Below, in pieces: positions 1 through 12,085 of a stretch of DNA of 64,000 nucleotides (positions are counted from its first letter, which is position 1; every line of letters begins with the position of its first letter). The position numbers and the translations under genes were made by a program. The notes below the pieces were generated by a model that searched no databases, was not told the DNA's origin, and saw only the letters and a program-made list of their open reading frames with translations. Source of the DNA: Stromatinia cepivora (taxonomy: Eukaryota; Ascomycota; Leotiomycetes; Helotiales; Sclerotiniaceae); NCBI GenBank assembly GCA_014898415.1, contig RCTD01000012.1:1302001-1366000 (forward strand), given 5' to 3'.

Positions 1-1562
1 TATCGATTAAAAGATATTTTTTTATTAGAATTTCTTTCTTTTTGATGTTTATTATATTGAATTTGAATATTAATCTTTTACTAAGATAATATATCGAAAG
101 TTTTTTATTTAGTAAATATTCCTTTTTGATATAATTGAGTTTTTTTTGTATATCAATATTTATTTAATATTTTATTTGTTGTTTAAAATATATGAATCTT
201 TATATTTAAAAATATATTTTTATGTATTAATCTTTTTATATTTTTAATTAAAGTTAATATAATTTCGAATATAAATATAAAGGAATTTGATTGATAATGA
301 ATTATTTAAGATTTTATTAAAATTGATTATAAAAGAGCTTTAATTGAATTGTAAAGAGTTTAAGAAATCTATAAATCTTAATCAAAAAAGGAAGGAATAG
401 ATATACGAATTTGAATATTCAATTTCGAAAGTATAGTTTCAGGATCAAAAGGTATTAAATTTATTCCTTGGAATCTTGATTTTATATTTTGAATTATGAT
501 TGATTTTTAATATATAGCTTTGAAAATTATAAAGAATTCAATTTTCGAAATATAATTGATATATATTTTAATAAATCTATCAATTTAAATATCATATAAA
601 TGTTTTAGATTTTTAAAACAATTTATATTAAATAATTGAATTAAATGATTTGAATATAGAGGTAATCTTAAATATATAATATCATTCTTTTTATAGTATA
701 ATTGAAAAATTATTGATTTATAGTTTTTATATTTATTTAATATTAATATTCGATATTTGCTCTTTCTTTGATTCAAAGTATATTTATCGAAATATTTCAA
801 TTATTCTAAATCTGTTTTATTATTTGTTTATTTATTAAATATAGATTTAATAGTTTAATTTATAGGAAAATCAGTTCCAGTATATCAATTAGAAAAATGA
901 ATTTGTTTTTGAATTATTAGAAATAAAGATATAATTTCATGCTCCTTATTATTATATATAATCACTATAATTTATTCTTTATTATTTAATTGTATTACTT
1001 TATTTCTACTATTTCGTTCAATATTAATTATAATTATTTTGAAATATATAATCCTTATTATAAAGTTTGTTTCATCGAAATTATGGAAATCGCTATCGAG
1101 AATACTATATTTCGTTTGTATATTCGAAATTAATTGAAACCATTTTTCGATGGGTTTGGGGTCTTTGTAAAGAGTTTTTTGAAAATCATAAATATAATTA
1201 AAATATATCTTTAATTCGATTCAATGTTTTACAAATCGATATATTTAGAATTTCTTAATATATTTTTTATTTCTCAATTCAGGAATATAATTCGCTATAT
1301 TTTCTATATTTCTTAATTTAGATGGAAATCCTTTTATATTTATATTGAATATATATTCAGAAATGATATTCTCTTTTAGTTTTGAAAGATTATAAGATTT
1401 AGATCGATATTCGAAATAAAAAATAATATTATTAATTCTATATTATAATATTGTATTCGAAATATTATATATCTTTGTAATCTTTCGAATACTTGTTTTT
1501 TTGTTTTTTTAAATAATTTCGATAACAAAAAATATACAAACTTCTTGATTATTCAAATTCAT
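1..1562 (-). pseudogene. RIP-degraded Fot1/pogo transposase, copy 1
   Basis: The reading runs leftward from an ATG at 1560-1562. The best preserved part, 585-800, shows the DDE-domain neighbourhood typical of fungal pogo/Fot1 transposases: a block RILILNKYKNYKSIIFQ (family form RxLLLDGHGSH), then LPLYSNHLIQLFNINCF (family form PPHSSHLLQPLDVxCF) and an NLKHLY tail (family PLKxxY). The aspartate expected in the first block is replaced by N here. Many TAA/TAG/TGA codons break the frame elsewhere. The C-terminus is outside the window. Confidence 0.75.
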
Positions 1563-1660
1563 TATAAATTATTGATAAAATATATATTGAAAAAGAAAAA
1601 AATGAATTAAGATAAAAATGATCCATATATTGATATGATCCGTACATTGATAAACCACGT
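1..1660 (-). mobile_element. Fot1/pogo-type DNA transposon, copy 1 (cut by window start)
   Basis: The right end reads (reverse complement) ACGTGGTTTATCAATG and is followed by a TA dinucleotide at 1661-1662, the target duplication of the Tc1/mariner superfamily. The whole stretch aligns, reversed, with the complete copy at 8482-10333; base 1 here corresponds to about 10142 there, so about 190 bp including the other inverted repeat lie outside the window. Differences between the copies are mostly transitions, as expected from RIP. The element is AT-rich, full of stops and cannot code for an active transposase. Confidence 0.8.
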
Positions 1661-1662
1661 TA

Positions 1663-3590
1663 ATGAAAATTTTAAATTAATAATAAATAAAATAATCGAA
1701 ATTCTTTTTTCAATATAATTTCCGGATCATTTATTGATCAGGATTCAAAATAATCTAATCAAATATATTGAATTATTATTATAAAAATCGATTGAAAACT
1801 TTTAATTTCAATAATAAATATTTAAAAAACAAAGAATATACCATTCTATTTATCAATAAATTCGATATAGAATTACATAAGGAATTTATAAATAAAATTT
1901 CTTTAATAACAATTAATGAGATATTTTCTTTAGAAGATAAATCTATCGATAAATTCATTGATATTATATATTCTAAATCAAATATATCAAAATAATTAGT
2001 TTCAATAATTGAAGATTCCTTTATTATCAAATGATCAAGAGAATTCTGTAAATTTTCATAAATAATTGTATAGGATTATAAAATCTATAATAATAAAGTT
2101 TTTTATCAAAAGAAATTATACATATTATTCAATGATAAATTAAAGATATAAATTATATATAAAATATATTCTTTTAAATTAATCGATTATTTAGGATATA
2201 TTAAAACTATCGATTTAATTTTTTGAAATTATTGATAATTATAAATACATTAAAAAATAAATATCTATATTCAAATATACAAATTATATATACAAATAAA
2301 ATCATTGAAAGCTTTTTCTTTTAGATTCTTGAAATCATTATCTGTTTTGTTCAGAATTTGATTAGATATCTCGATCAATTATATTATACTTTTATTAAAT
2401 TATAAATATTATAATTTTATATATAAATATATATTAATAATTATTTATAGATTAATTAAAATGAAATATTTTATAAGTATAAGATTATTAATAATGGAAA
2501 AATTAATTAATATCTTTATTGATTGTATTTATACTTAATATTATTTCAAATAAAAGTATTCAATTCATATTAGAATTCTGAATATAATTTTCTAAATAAT
2601 TAGAAATAATTTTAAAATATTCTTTTATCTTTTATTCTTAGATTGATAAATATACAAAACAAATTAATTCGATTTTGAAGTAATATTTATATACATTCGT
2701 CAATTTCTATTAAAATAATTAAATGAGATAGTTATTATTGATTGAGTTTGCTTTTAACAAATTATTTCTTTTTCTTTATAAATTACAAATTCAATTTATA
2801 TATTAATATAAAATCCAATAAACTATATTCATTAAAAATGATCTTAATATGAAAATATAAATTTTTTAAAGAGAATAAAATAATAAATAGAATAAAATAT
2901 ATTCTAAAACAATTATAAATTTTGAAAAAACAATCAATTATATTTTACAAAGAATTTTTAAATAGAAATAAATCAGATTTATTATAATATATAAAGAAAT
3001 AAAAGATTTATATTAATGTAAAGAATATAAAAATATTTTATAAAATAAAGAAATTGAATAACAAATGGATTAGTTTTTATAAGATATTGAAAGTTTATTA
3101 TTGATTTTGTTTAATCAAATTGTTAAAGAATATTTGAAATTTTTTTAATATTTCATTATTCCTTTTTGATATTAATTTATTTAATATTTTGTTTTCAAAA
3201 ATAATCGATAATCAACAAATCAAAATCAAAGATTACAAAGGATAGAATATTCGAAAGAGAAGATAATAAAAAGAAATCAATATAAAAATGGATCTTCGAA
3301 GGGATATTCAATAATCATAACAAGAATAATTATCATTATCAAATTAAATAAAGGTATTATATTTTTATCTAACAATTAATCATCGATCTGAAAGGAAACG
3401 AAAAAATATTGATCGAATATCATTATCTATATTCAAAAAAACCAGGATTATTATTATAAATTCTTAATCATTTAGATATAATATTATTATTATTAATATC
3501 AATAATTATATTCAAAATACTAAAACAATCATTAAAATTAAAGAAAGTATGATTTGTATAACTAGAAAAAGATATATTATAGTTTTTGGA
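1663..3590. repeat. AT-rich degenerate repeat, no recognisable gene
   Basis: About 1.9 kb of extreme AT content with only chance short reading frames. I recognise no transposase, reverse transcriptase or terminal repeat in it. Composition matches the RIP-altered elements elsewhere in the window, so an old repeat is the most likely origin, but its family cannot be told by eye. Confidence 0.5.
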
Positions 3591-4132
3591 GTAGTTTTAA
3601 AAAACCAAAGGATAATTTAGTTATATTCGAAAGTTGAGATTTTGAGTTTAGTAAGTAGATCTTATTATAATTTTATTGGTGGTTTAAAGATAAATCCGTT
3701 TTCGGAAAGGGGAGATACTATTACAGGTTCATTATTTATTTCTAATTAGTTTGTATAGATACCTTAAATATCTATTTACTATACAATCGATACTCTTCCT
3801 AGTATCTTCTTTCCTATTTTGTAGAATATCATCGTATTACCTAAGGCCCCTACCACCGCCGTGATAATAAGAGAATTAAAAGTGGATGTAGGGTTTTTAG
3901 ACTATTTACGGTTGTTTTGAACATCTAGGATACCGATATCCGTATAATACGTATCGATGATTATTACCTTAGGGATTTCTGTAATGCATAACCATGAAAA
4001 CCGAATTCATAGTTTATATTCTCATGCCACTATGGATACACACCTCCGTCTGTGACTCCTCCGACTTATGCCTAGTGACGCAACGGCCAGAATCGTAAGA
4101 CTAACAGTCACAAACAAGCCATTTTATTCCCT
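3591..4132. other. Island edge, no supported gene
   Basis: Composition rises to normal fungal levels at about 3.6 kb. Short open stretches exist on both strands, but none has a domain or a convincing splice pattern. It is downstream of the small minus-strand gene ending at 4133. Confidence 0.3.
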
Positions 4133-4742
4133 TTACCAACACACTCCAATACCCGAACTGATAGACGTCGAACAACAGTTCGTCAATATCAATATGATGA
4201 CATGCCAGCATTCGTGTTCACGAAAAGGGGGCAGATCTGTGGAATCTAGCAGATATTAGCATTTCAAATATCGAAATAGGGAACGTAGAGACTCACAACC
4301 AGGATACCATTTGCACTTCTTTCCCTTGTTATCAGCAACATCAAAAGTTCCAGCGCAAATTTCACACTTCGCGAAACGAAGTACTAAAACATCAGCCGCT
4401 TGAGGATTTCTGTTCAACATCGTCCTCAACTAAACTAGCCACGGCATCTTTTATTGCGATGATACAAGTCGACTCCTTGAAGGTGGTCATATATATATCG
4501 CGAACTCTTCTATTGATCTCCTCAAAATCCCTACATAATCCTTTCATGAGAATCTTGAGGATTTCGTCAGAGGAAAGTTCCATGACTTCGTTGGTGGCAG
4601 ACGATTTAAGAATTGGTGCCGGAGAAGGAATGTTTGGGACACCGAGGCTCGAGTTCACTACTTCAGTATAATTAGTTGTTTGCAATAGAATTATCTAGAA
4701 GGAACTCACAGCGGGAGCTTTCTCACTACCTAAATTATCCAT
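4133..4742 (-). CDS. Probable spliced small protein with a C-x2-C zinc-binding motif
   Basis: The candidate start is the ATG at 4740-4742 (MDNLG). An open exon covers about 4392-4680 (contains SSDEILKILMKGLCRDFEE), and a second reading frame at 4297-4380 encodes FAKCEICAGTFDVADNKG followed by KKCKWYPG. The C-x2-C, later C and PG pattern is one I know from many fungal proteins of unknown function and looks zinc-binding. That exon ends at a good donor (GTGAGT, 4291-4296); a 51-bp intron with branch GCTAAT and acceptor CTAG leads to an exon at 4245 that closes with TAA at 4133. The joins near 4700 and 4385 need a frame change I could not resolve, so this may be a spliced gene or a decaying one. 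No function is proposed. Confidence 0.4.
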
Positions 4743-5638
4743 GGTGAGTATTGAATCTCGTAGTTTAAATTATGAAGAACGTCCATTCGAGTATCGAAAT
4801 CTGCCAGATTAGGATAGCGGCATAGCTATATAGCCATTACCATAAAGCAAGAGCTCTCAGATAAGGGGGTCAGGTATTCATCCGTAGAACTGACCAGCCA
4901 ACAAAGAAATCTTCTGGAGACATGCACATGAAAGACAAAAATGAGCATTGTAACTTTCTAAGTGTTGTGGGCTATCTTTGACTTGAGTTCATCTAACAAC
5001 TTATTCGAAAGTTTTAACTCATATTATGATAGAGCACTTATGATATGTTGGTTCCGCAGTGGTTAGACATTCTAAGAAATGTGCGCATTGAGGGAGGAAA
5101 TATTCTTGAAAATATAAGGGAAGACAAACACGAAAATTTACTTAGGCTCGAGTGCGTGGGGTATTTGGATGTCAGATTCCTTGAATGATTCAGCGTGCCA
5201 TATTATCTTGCTGACTCTGCCGAGTAAGGACTCTTAAAAGGAGGCGGCATTTAAGCCTTTCGTAGCTCACCGCCGCTGGAAATCTCATCACGCTGAATAT
5301 ATCTTGCATCAAGTCCTTGGTACGATTTGTACTTTCTCCATTTCATTATTTCGTTATTTAACCCTATTCATCTGAAGCCCATATCACTTTTGAGATTCCT
5401 CAAAATATTTGCCCCTACTCCCCTTTCTCTCCATAACCACCACATAAAACTCCATTCGTCCCGATCAAGCAAACCGCATTCCTTGCACCAAAAACGACCG
5501 TTCCCTTTCAATGCCAAAACATGGATGATATCAAAACTTGACGACGTTGTCCTGATGTACCCGAACAAACAAGATTGCCAAAGCTATCGACAAGAATAAA
5601 AGTATCCTGCAGAGAAAAGGAACGCGAGAAAGCAGTCG
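4743..5638. other. Intergenic, nothing recognised
   Basis: Normal composition, several short overlapping frames on both strands (for example 5327-5599 +), none with codon bias, domain or splice support. It separates two minus-strand genes. Confidence 0.3.
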
Positions 5639-5683
5639 TTATATTCCATTCGAGTCCAAATCGGGTGTTGAATCAAAGTGCCA

Positions 5684-5931
5684 CTGTTCATTATATTAAT
5701 TAGCACAAAAATCAATTTGTAAATAACAAAATATAAACCAATCACTTACCCAGAACGGGATCGCAATGATCATCAAACAGATTCGTTTAATCCGTCCCAA
5801 AAATCAACTGTTAACCATATCAATTAGTACAAAAATCAATTCGTAAATGACAAAATATAAACCAATCACTCACCCAGAACAAGAATACAAACAACGGAGC
5901 CCCAATAACCATCAAACAGATTCGCTCAGTT
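5684..5931 (-). repeat. Tandem ~124-bp duplication covering an intron and part of an exon
   Basis: 5684-5807 and 5808-5931 are near-identical apart from point changes and a small insertion. On the minus strand each copy holds the exon segment encoding ERICLM or RICLMI, a donor (GTGAGT or GTAAGT), the same intron body and an AACAG acceptor. The duplication therefore doubled one splice unit of the membrane-protein gene. Confidence 0.75.
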
Positions 5932-6605
5932 CCCTGCAAAAAGCATACGACACTTGCAAAATACAACAATGTTACAAACATCATCGGAAACACCAAGGAT
6001 ATCAACAAGATAGGTGTGCCTCGTGCGGGACGGGATACGAGAACAGCGTGTAGATGGCTGATAATGGTCATGAAGTTGGTGTTGAGCTGGTTGATGATGG
6101 TCATGAAGTTGGTGTTGAGCTGGTTGATAATGGTCATGAAGTTGGTGTTGAGCTGGTTGATAATTGCGACGGAGTGCTCGATAATGGACATGATAACTTC
6201 GCTGGTCCGATCGACTGCGACTGGATGTCTGAAATAATAACGAATACACATCGCAGCTGCAATAATGAATATAATCATGGGTAGAAAGGGGATTGCAATC
6301 TCAAAGACTCGCAGAATGTGGGTGACATTATCTGGAGTGAGATTGGGAAGGTGGGGAATAATATTTTGGACAATTCCGAGGAGCCGATTTAGAGTTTCTC
6401 TGTTAATGACATCCATGATGTTGAGTATCTGAATGAAGATTGTAGATATCAAAAAGAAAAGGCAAGGAAGTTTGACAAATTTTTCGAGTTTGGATTTTTC
6501 GAGTTTGGATTTTGAGTTGTTGAAGAATTTATAGGTGAGAATTGTAATGGAGATGTTGGCTAGAAGCATACCTGTCCTCCATAAAAGTCGCTGGTTTGTT
6601 GCCAT
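5787..6605 (-). CDS. Multi-pass membrane protein with internal 11-residue repeats
   Basis: Exon 1 is 6605 to 5874 (244 codons, ATG at 6603-6605). A GTGAGT donor at 5873 and acceptor AACAG give a 66-bp intron (5808-5873) with a CTAAT branch site; the last exon adds LIFGTD and stops at 5787, about 250 aa in all. Hydrophobic helices lie roughly at residues 12-27, 46-62, 100-122, 200-220 and 225-244. Between the third and fourth is a triple repeat of IINQLNTNFMT (DNA repeat 6059-6157), probably an amphipathic extramembrane stretch. A short KSKLEK duplication sits after the first helix. I do not recognise the family. A downstream homologous intron (acceptor at 5684) offers an alternative last exon, WHFDSTPDLDSNGI, ending at 5639. 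Confidence 0.6.
6059..6157 (-). repeat. 33-bp minisatellite, three in-frame units
   Basis: Three consecutive 33-bp units start at 6059, 6092 and 6125, differing at about one base. They encode the 11-residue repeat in the membrane protein, so copy-number change keeps the frame. Confidence 0.85.
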
Positions 6606-8200
6606 AGTGAATTATTAGCTAGGTTAGGCTAGTTTAATTGTATTCTTATTGATAGAATGTAGAATTTTGCTTTCTGTCCGAGTCCGAGCATGATATTGTA
6701 AGTATCAAGAAACCATTTGTTTCCTAAGATGTAGTAAAATCAATTTTTCGAAGCGAGACCACGTGAGAGGTGATTTCCCCTATTCCCTAAAGGTCTCAAT
6801 GAAACCATATAAAACTACAATATTCACTTCCAGACCAGCTAATCCATCTCAAAGACATCTATGTTAGCGTTCTTTCTGACAAAGGATTGATCGATAAGGA
6901 TTTTCATAGCCAACTCTTCACTGTGTTCTATTCTATATCTCTAGGAAATTATCCTCACTACCTTTGAATCCCTTCCTATTACTAGAAAACGAAAGCAAAA
7001 GAAGACTTGTGGTAGCCTCAAATGCGTGAAGGCCTCTATCTTAAAGCATTTTGTTGAGTATGGGTCAAGAGGAGAAGCAGTGAAAGCAGTAGAGATTTCC
7101 AAACTTAGGTGGTGATTAAGCTCCATGTTTACGGATGAAGAGAATGTGCCACTATTCAGCGCGCGAAAAATATACACCTGTCGTCACTACCAACAGTGGT
7201 GCGGATACTCTGGTCGTGTGACAACATTTCGAGTGCGAAGGACGGAGCGGGCATCCAGCTGCAAAAGGTTGGAGTGCAATTACTGAAGAGAGGTCAGTGG
7301 CTTTGGTCAACAAAAAACAATTGTATGTTGAAGAGAAGGGAGAGACCACGAAGAATGCTCCAGTCACGCAGATGCATCAGAATTTACATTGCTACTCAGC
7401 CGACGAGCAAGAACTGTCAACGAGCTGGATAGGCAGCTTCCAAACCGCATATTCGTGGTCCCTATAGTCATCTATCATACCCGATATGACAATCGCTACT
7501 TTCTCATCACGTCAAAGATTCCCAGCGAGACGACCGAGTGGCGACGACGGAGCCTTGACTACTCCCTTGAAGATAACTTTATAGAGTTCATCGCCTAGGT
7601 TTACTTTGAACTACTCCGATCTCCAGCAAGCCGGGCACCGACATCGACGAGACTGCGGCAAAAAAACAGACACTTCTGGCGGCCCCTAACGCAGAAGAAT
7701 ATGTCGGATGTACTCATAAACTGCAATATGATTAATCTTTATATGAAACCTCCATTGCCTTTTCTATAAAGACCTAAGGCTTACAAACGTTGTTATTAAC
7801 ATCTAGGAAGAAATGATTGGCATCATCGACTGCCAGGCTACCGAATATGTTCTGTAGAATGGATTTGTGTCAGCTTCACTTGTGCGATGATCAGGGTACA
7901 GGATCCACTTATTTCGAAGGGATATCAATCAAACTATTACACTCAGTGTGTGTGGAAGGTGTCACAGCGGTCTGGATTTTGCAATGATGGGTTTTGGCTG
8001 AGGCGGAAGAGGGTTGACTGGCAGTGATCATAGGATGGTAACCTTACATGATGACTCCCCGCCGTGATTATGCTTCATTTAATTCATCCGGCCAGCTAAT
8101 CCACTCATAAACCATGGTTTTAACTTGAGAGTTGTACAAAACTGCTTGTCGCGTGTAGTTGTTTTAAACTCATGGCTTGCTTACATAATCATTACACCCA
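6606..8200. other. Intergenic, no supported gene
   Basis: Normal-composition DNA. Overlapping frames on both strands at 6941-7600 have no recognisable domain, and I see no clean intron pattern joining them. The segment may include a decayed gene around 7150-7700. The promoter of the membrane protein must lie at its left end. AT content rises steeply after about 8200 towards the transposon at 8482. Confidence 0.3.
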
Positions 8201-8481
8201 TTTTCTTAACGTTGTTTCCAAAAACGTGATTTTTGAGCTATGAACTTTTTTGGTAAAATTATTCAATTCAAGTAATTCTTTTCGATATAATTCAATAATG
8301 AAATTATTTCGGTATTTTAAATTTGAATGAATAGATTAATAGATTGAATTATTTATTATTCTGAAGATTTTTTTTGATTTTGAGATTATATTGATTGAAT
8401 TTGATGAGATCTGGGAATGGAGACTTCTAGCTTCAAACTATCTCATGATTCCTATAGATTTAAATTGTATTTGGTGATTTA

Positions 8482-10333
8482 ACGTGGTTTATCCGTGTGC
8501 GGATCATATCAGTATATAGGTCACTTTTACTTTAATTTATTCTTTTCTTTTTCAATATATGTTTTATCAACAATTTATAATGAATTCGAATAATCAAGAA
8601 GTCTATATATTCTTCATTATCGAAACTATTCAAAAAAACAAAAAAACAAATATTCGAAAAATTGCAAAAATATATAATATCTCGAATACAATATTACAGT
8701 ATAGAATTAATAGTATTATTTCCTATTCCGAATATTGATTTAAATTTTATAATCTTTTAAAACTAAAAAAGAATATCATTTCTGAATATATATTTGATAT
8801 AAATATGAGAGGATTTTTATTTAAATTAAGAAATGTAGAAGATATAATGAATTATATTTTTAAATAGAAGAATATGAAATATATTGAGAAGTTTTGAGTA
8901 TATTGATTTGTAAAATATCAAATCGAATTAAAGATATATTTTAATTGTATTTATGATTTTCAAAAGATTCTTTATAAAGATTTTAAGTTTATTGAAAAGT
9001 GATTTCGATTAATTTCGAATATATAAACGAAATATAGTATTCTTGATAGCGATTTTTACAATTTCGATGAAATAAACTTTATAATAAGGATTATATATTT
9101 CGGAATAATTATAATTAGTATTGAATGAAATAATAGAAATAAGGTAATACAATTAGGTAATAAAGAATAAATTATAGTGATTATATATGATAATAAAGAA
9201 GATGAAATTATATCTTTATTTTTAATGATTTAAGGATAGATTTATTTTTCCAATTGATATATTGAAACTGATTTTTCTATAGATTGGATTATTAAATCTA
9301 TATCTAATGAATAAATAAATAATGAGATAGATTTAAAATGATTGAAATATTTCGATAAGTATACTTTGAATTGAAGAAAAAACAAATATCGAATATTGGT
9401 ATTAGACAGGTATAAAAGCTATGAATCAATAGTTTTTCAATTATACTATAAAGAGAATAATATTATATATTTAAGATTATTATTATATTCAAGTTATTTA
9501 ATTCAATCATTTGATATAAACTGTTTTAGTAATCTAAAACGTTTATATAGTATTTAAATTGATAAATTTATTAAAGTATATATTAATTATATTTCGAAAA
9601 TTGAATTCTTTATAGCTTTCAAAGCTGTATACTAAGAATCAATTATAATTCAGAATATGAAATCAGGGTTCTAAAGAACAGATTTAATATCTTTTGATCC
9701 TAAAACTGTATTTTCGAAATTGGATATTCGAATTCATATATTTACTCTCCCCTTTTTTGATTAAGATTTATAGATTTCTCAAACCCCTTACAATTCAATT
9801 AAAGCTCTTTTATAATCAATTTTAATAAAATCTCGAATAACTTATTATTAATCAAACTCCTTTATATTTATATTCAAAATTATATTAATTTTAATTAAAA
9901 ATATAGAAAGATTAATATATAAAAAAATATTTTTAAATATAAAGATTTATATACTTCAGATAATAAATGAAATATTAAACAAATATCGATATATAAAAAA
10001 AACTCAATTATATTAAAAAGAAGTATTCATTGAATAAAAAGTTCTTGATATATTATTTCAATAAAAGATTGATATTCAAATTCAATACAATAAATATCAA
10101 AAAAAGAGAAATTCTAATAAAGAAGCATTTTCTAATTAATACTATAATAAATATAGAAAAACCGGATATAATATAAGGATTTATTAAAATAATATAATAG
10201 ATCCTAGATTATTATAATTTTCATAATTTTAATTAATTGATTTAATGGTTGTTCAATAATATAAGTTTGAAAGAATGAATTGAGGTGAAAATGATCCGCA
10301 CATTGATATAACCCGCACACTGATAAACCATGT
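8482..10333 (+). mobile_element. Fot1/pogo-type DNA transposon, complete but degenerate copy 2
   Basis: Both ends are visible. The left end starts ACGTGGTTTATCCGTGTGCG and the right end, reversed, starts ACATGGTTTATCAGTGTGCG; the similarity extends about 46 bp. TA target duplications sit at 8480-8481 and 10334-10335. The length, 1852 bp, fits Fot1-like elements (about 1.9 kb). Sequence differences between the inverted repeats, and from copy 1, are mainly C/T and G/A. The copy at 1-1660 is in the opposite orientation. Confidence 0.88.
8580..10205 (+). pseudogene. RIP-degraded Fot1/pogo transposase, copy 2
   Basis: Reading from the ATG at 8580, the order is that of a fungal pogo transposase: an N-terminal Psq-like helix-turn-helix (ETIQKNKKTNIRKIAKIYNI), a CENP-B-type region around 8780-8960, the DDE neighbourhood at about 9356-9550 (RILVLDRYKSY, then LIQSFDINCF and NLKRLY), the C-terminal motif FDPKTVFSKLD near 9690, and a cysteine-poor relic of the terminal zinc knuckle (KTGYNIRIY) near 10160. 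Stops created mostly at CAA, CAG, CGA and TGG positions interrupt the frame. It cannot make an active enzyme. Confidence 0.8.
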
Positions 10334-10335
10334 TA

Positions 10336-11380
10336 TACGATATGTAATCTAAAATCCAATTTATCCGGTTGATTGATTGTTCACTTTTTGTCCCACGATG
10401 TTTTTACATAGAACGTACAATTATGTGAGGAGAGAAGTTCATATTCGTATAAGAGGATAGATATTAAATTATTTCAGGAAACTGAGGGCTTCATGTACTC
10501 TCTTATTCCAAAGTTGGCAAGTGGCATGGTAGTTGCAGGTAGCAGATTCTTAAAGTCTCTCACTTGCCACTTCCCAGCGAGCGGCTTAGTCGGGAATTAT
10601 CGGTCAGAAAACAACCAGGATCCCAAACATTTTTGTCATTTATATTTGGATTACTCAAAGAAGTCTGGCTGTTATACGAGTAGGTTATGTGTCCAAATGT
10701 TACGGGATTTAGAGCTTTAGATGCATAATGGCCACCGATTTTCACAAGAGCGGGATGTCCACATCCTCGAGGCTCCATTCAACCTTAATACTCATGCCAT
10801 GTTCTTGGCAGTCTACGGTCCTTGTGTGTTTATTATTATGGCCGTCCATTCTAAATGAATATTCATTCATGCGTTGGATTTAGTTGCCAATTATCTAATC
10901 AGGTGAATCCCTACCGTACTTTACCATGTAGGTACTAATAAATCTAACTATTCCGGTTAAATGCTACTTGGATGATTCTAGATAGCGTACTCATTGAGCT
11001 TCTTCACTATATTTCTCCTGTTTTGCCTTGGTATTAGTTACAAGCCATTTGTCCGACAAATTCAGAAACTAAACTTTCCGCATACCAATGTGCGTGCGAG
11101 ACTAATACAATATAGTCCTCTTCAAAGTCCATTGTCAATTTGAACAATGGGACTATAACCAATGCTTCTACCTTGACTCTAGGTTGAATACCGATACTAT
11201 ACTTACTAACAATATCATAGACACCTTGTATTGGTAGCTGCATATATAGCAAAAGACATAAATTCATATCAATCCAATGTCTGAGGTCAGTCAAGCGATA
11301 TCAAAGCATTCAAGGTGCACTTTCAATCCATTCATTCTCCCCTCTCGTAAGTGACGCACCTATGGGTTTTAACTTTTGTA
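10336..11380. other. Short normal-composition segment with gene-like fragments
   Basis: This segment lies between a transposon and an AT-rich repeat. An open stretch at 11034-11294 (-) and one at 12009-12269 (-) across the repeat could be pieces of one gene split by the insertion, but I found no shared domain or joining signal. No function is suggested. Confidence 0.25.
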
Positions 11381-11564
11381 AGGTAAGTGTTGTAATTTAA
11401 TAAATATTATTTTAAACACTTAAAAATATTAATTGAAAAAAGGAATTAATATTTTGAAGAAAAATATCTCTTTATAATAAAATAATAATATTTCAATAAA
11501 TTTAAAGAAATTTCATATTTTCTTTATATTCTTTAATATAAAATTCATAAATCATTATGAATCT

Positions 11565-12085
11565 TCAAATATTATATTCGAATTCATATAATACTATTAA
11601 TACTATAATCATATAATTCGTACTACAATTATATAATATTATTCGTACTACGATTATATGATTCATACTACGATCATATAATATTATTCGTACTACGATC
11701 GAAATCATCGATACAGGGGTATTCAAATAAAGAAACCTAATTAGTTGAATATCAGGGGTATTCGAATAAAGAGCCTTTATGATATTAATCAAGATAATTG
11801 AAATGATGAATCTTTATTCAAATCGACGAATAAGAACAAGGTATTAATATATGAGAGAATTCGAAAAGGGTATGTAGGAAGGCTATACCCTCAATATTGA
11901 AGGTTAAGAATCTGAATCCGAATATTATTCAGTATTATCAGTTGTATACAATACAATACCCCTATACAACTCTATATTATTATTATAACTTCACAATTGC
12001 TTATTCTATTATAGTCTCCGAACCACTACTTTCAAATTATAAGGTTTATCACCTTCAAATACGTGACCTCCAACAGTAAGAACTT
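11565..12085. repeat. Dispersed AT-rich repeat, copy also in nest 2
   Basis: The part from about 11715 to 12085 matches 52735-52846 plus 60141-60393 plus 60686-60710, with C/T and G/A differences. The copy here is less mutated and uninterrupted, so it shows what the nest 2 copy looked like before later insertions. The left part (11600-11705) has three to four degenerate tandem units around TTCGTACTACGATCATATAA. I cannot assign it to a transposon class. Confidence 0.7.

Noticed and set aside
6059..6157. CRISPR-like direct repeats
   Set aside because: The units are contiguous without spacers, keep a coding frame and lie in a eukaryotic gene.
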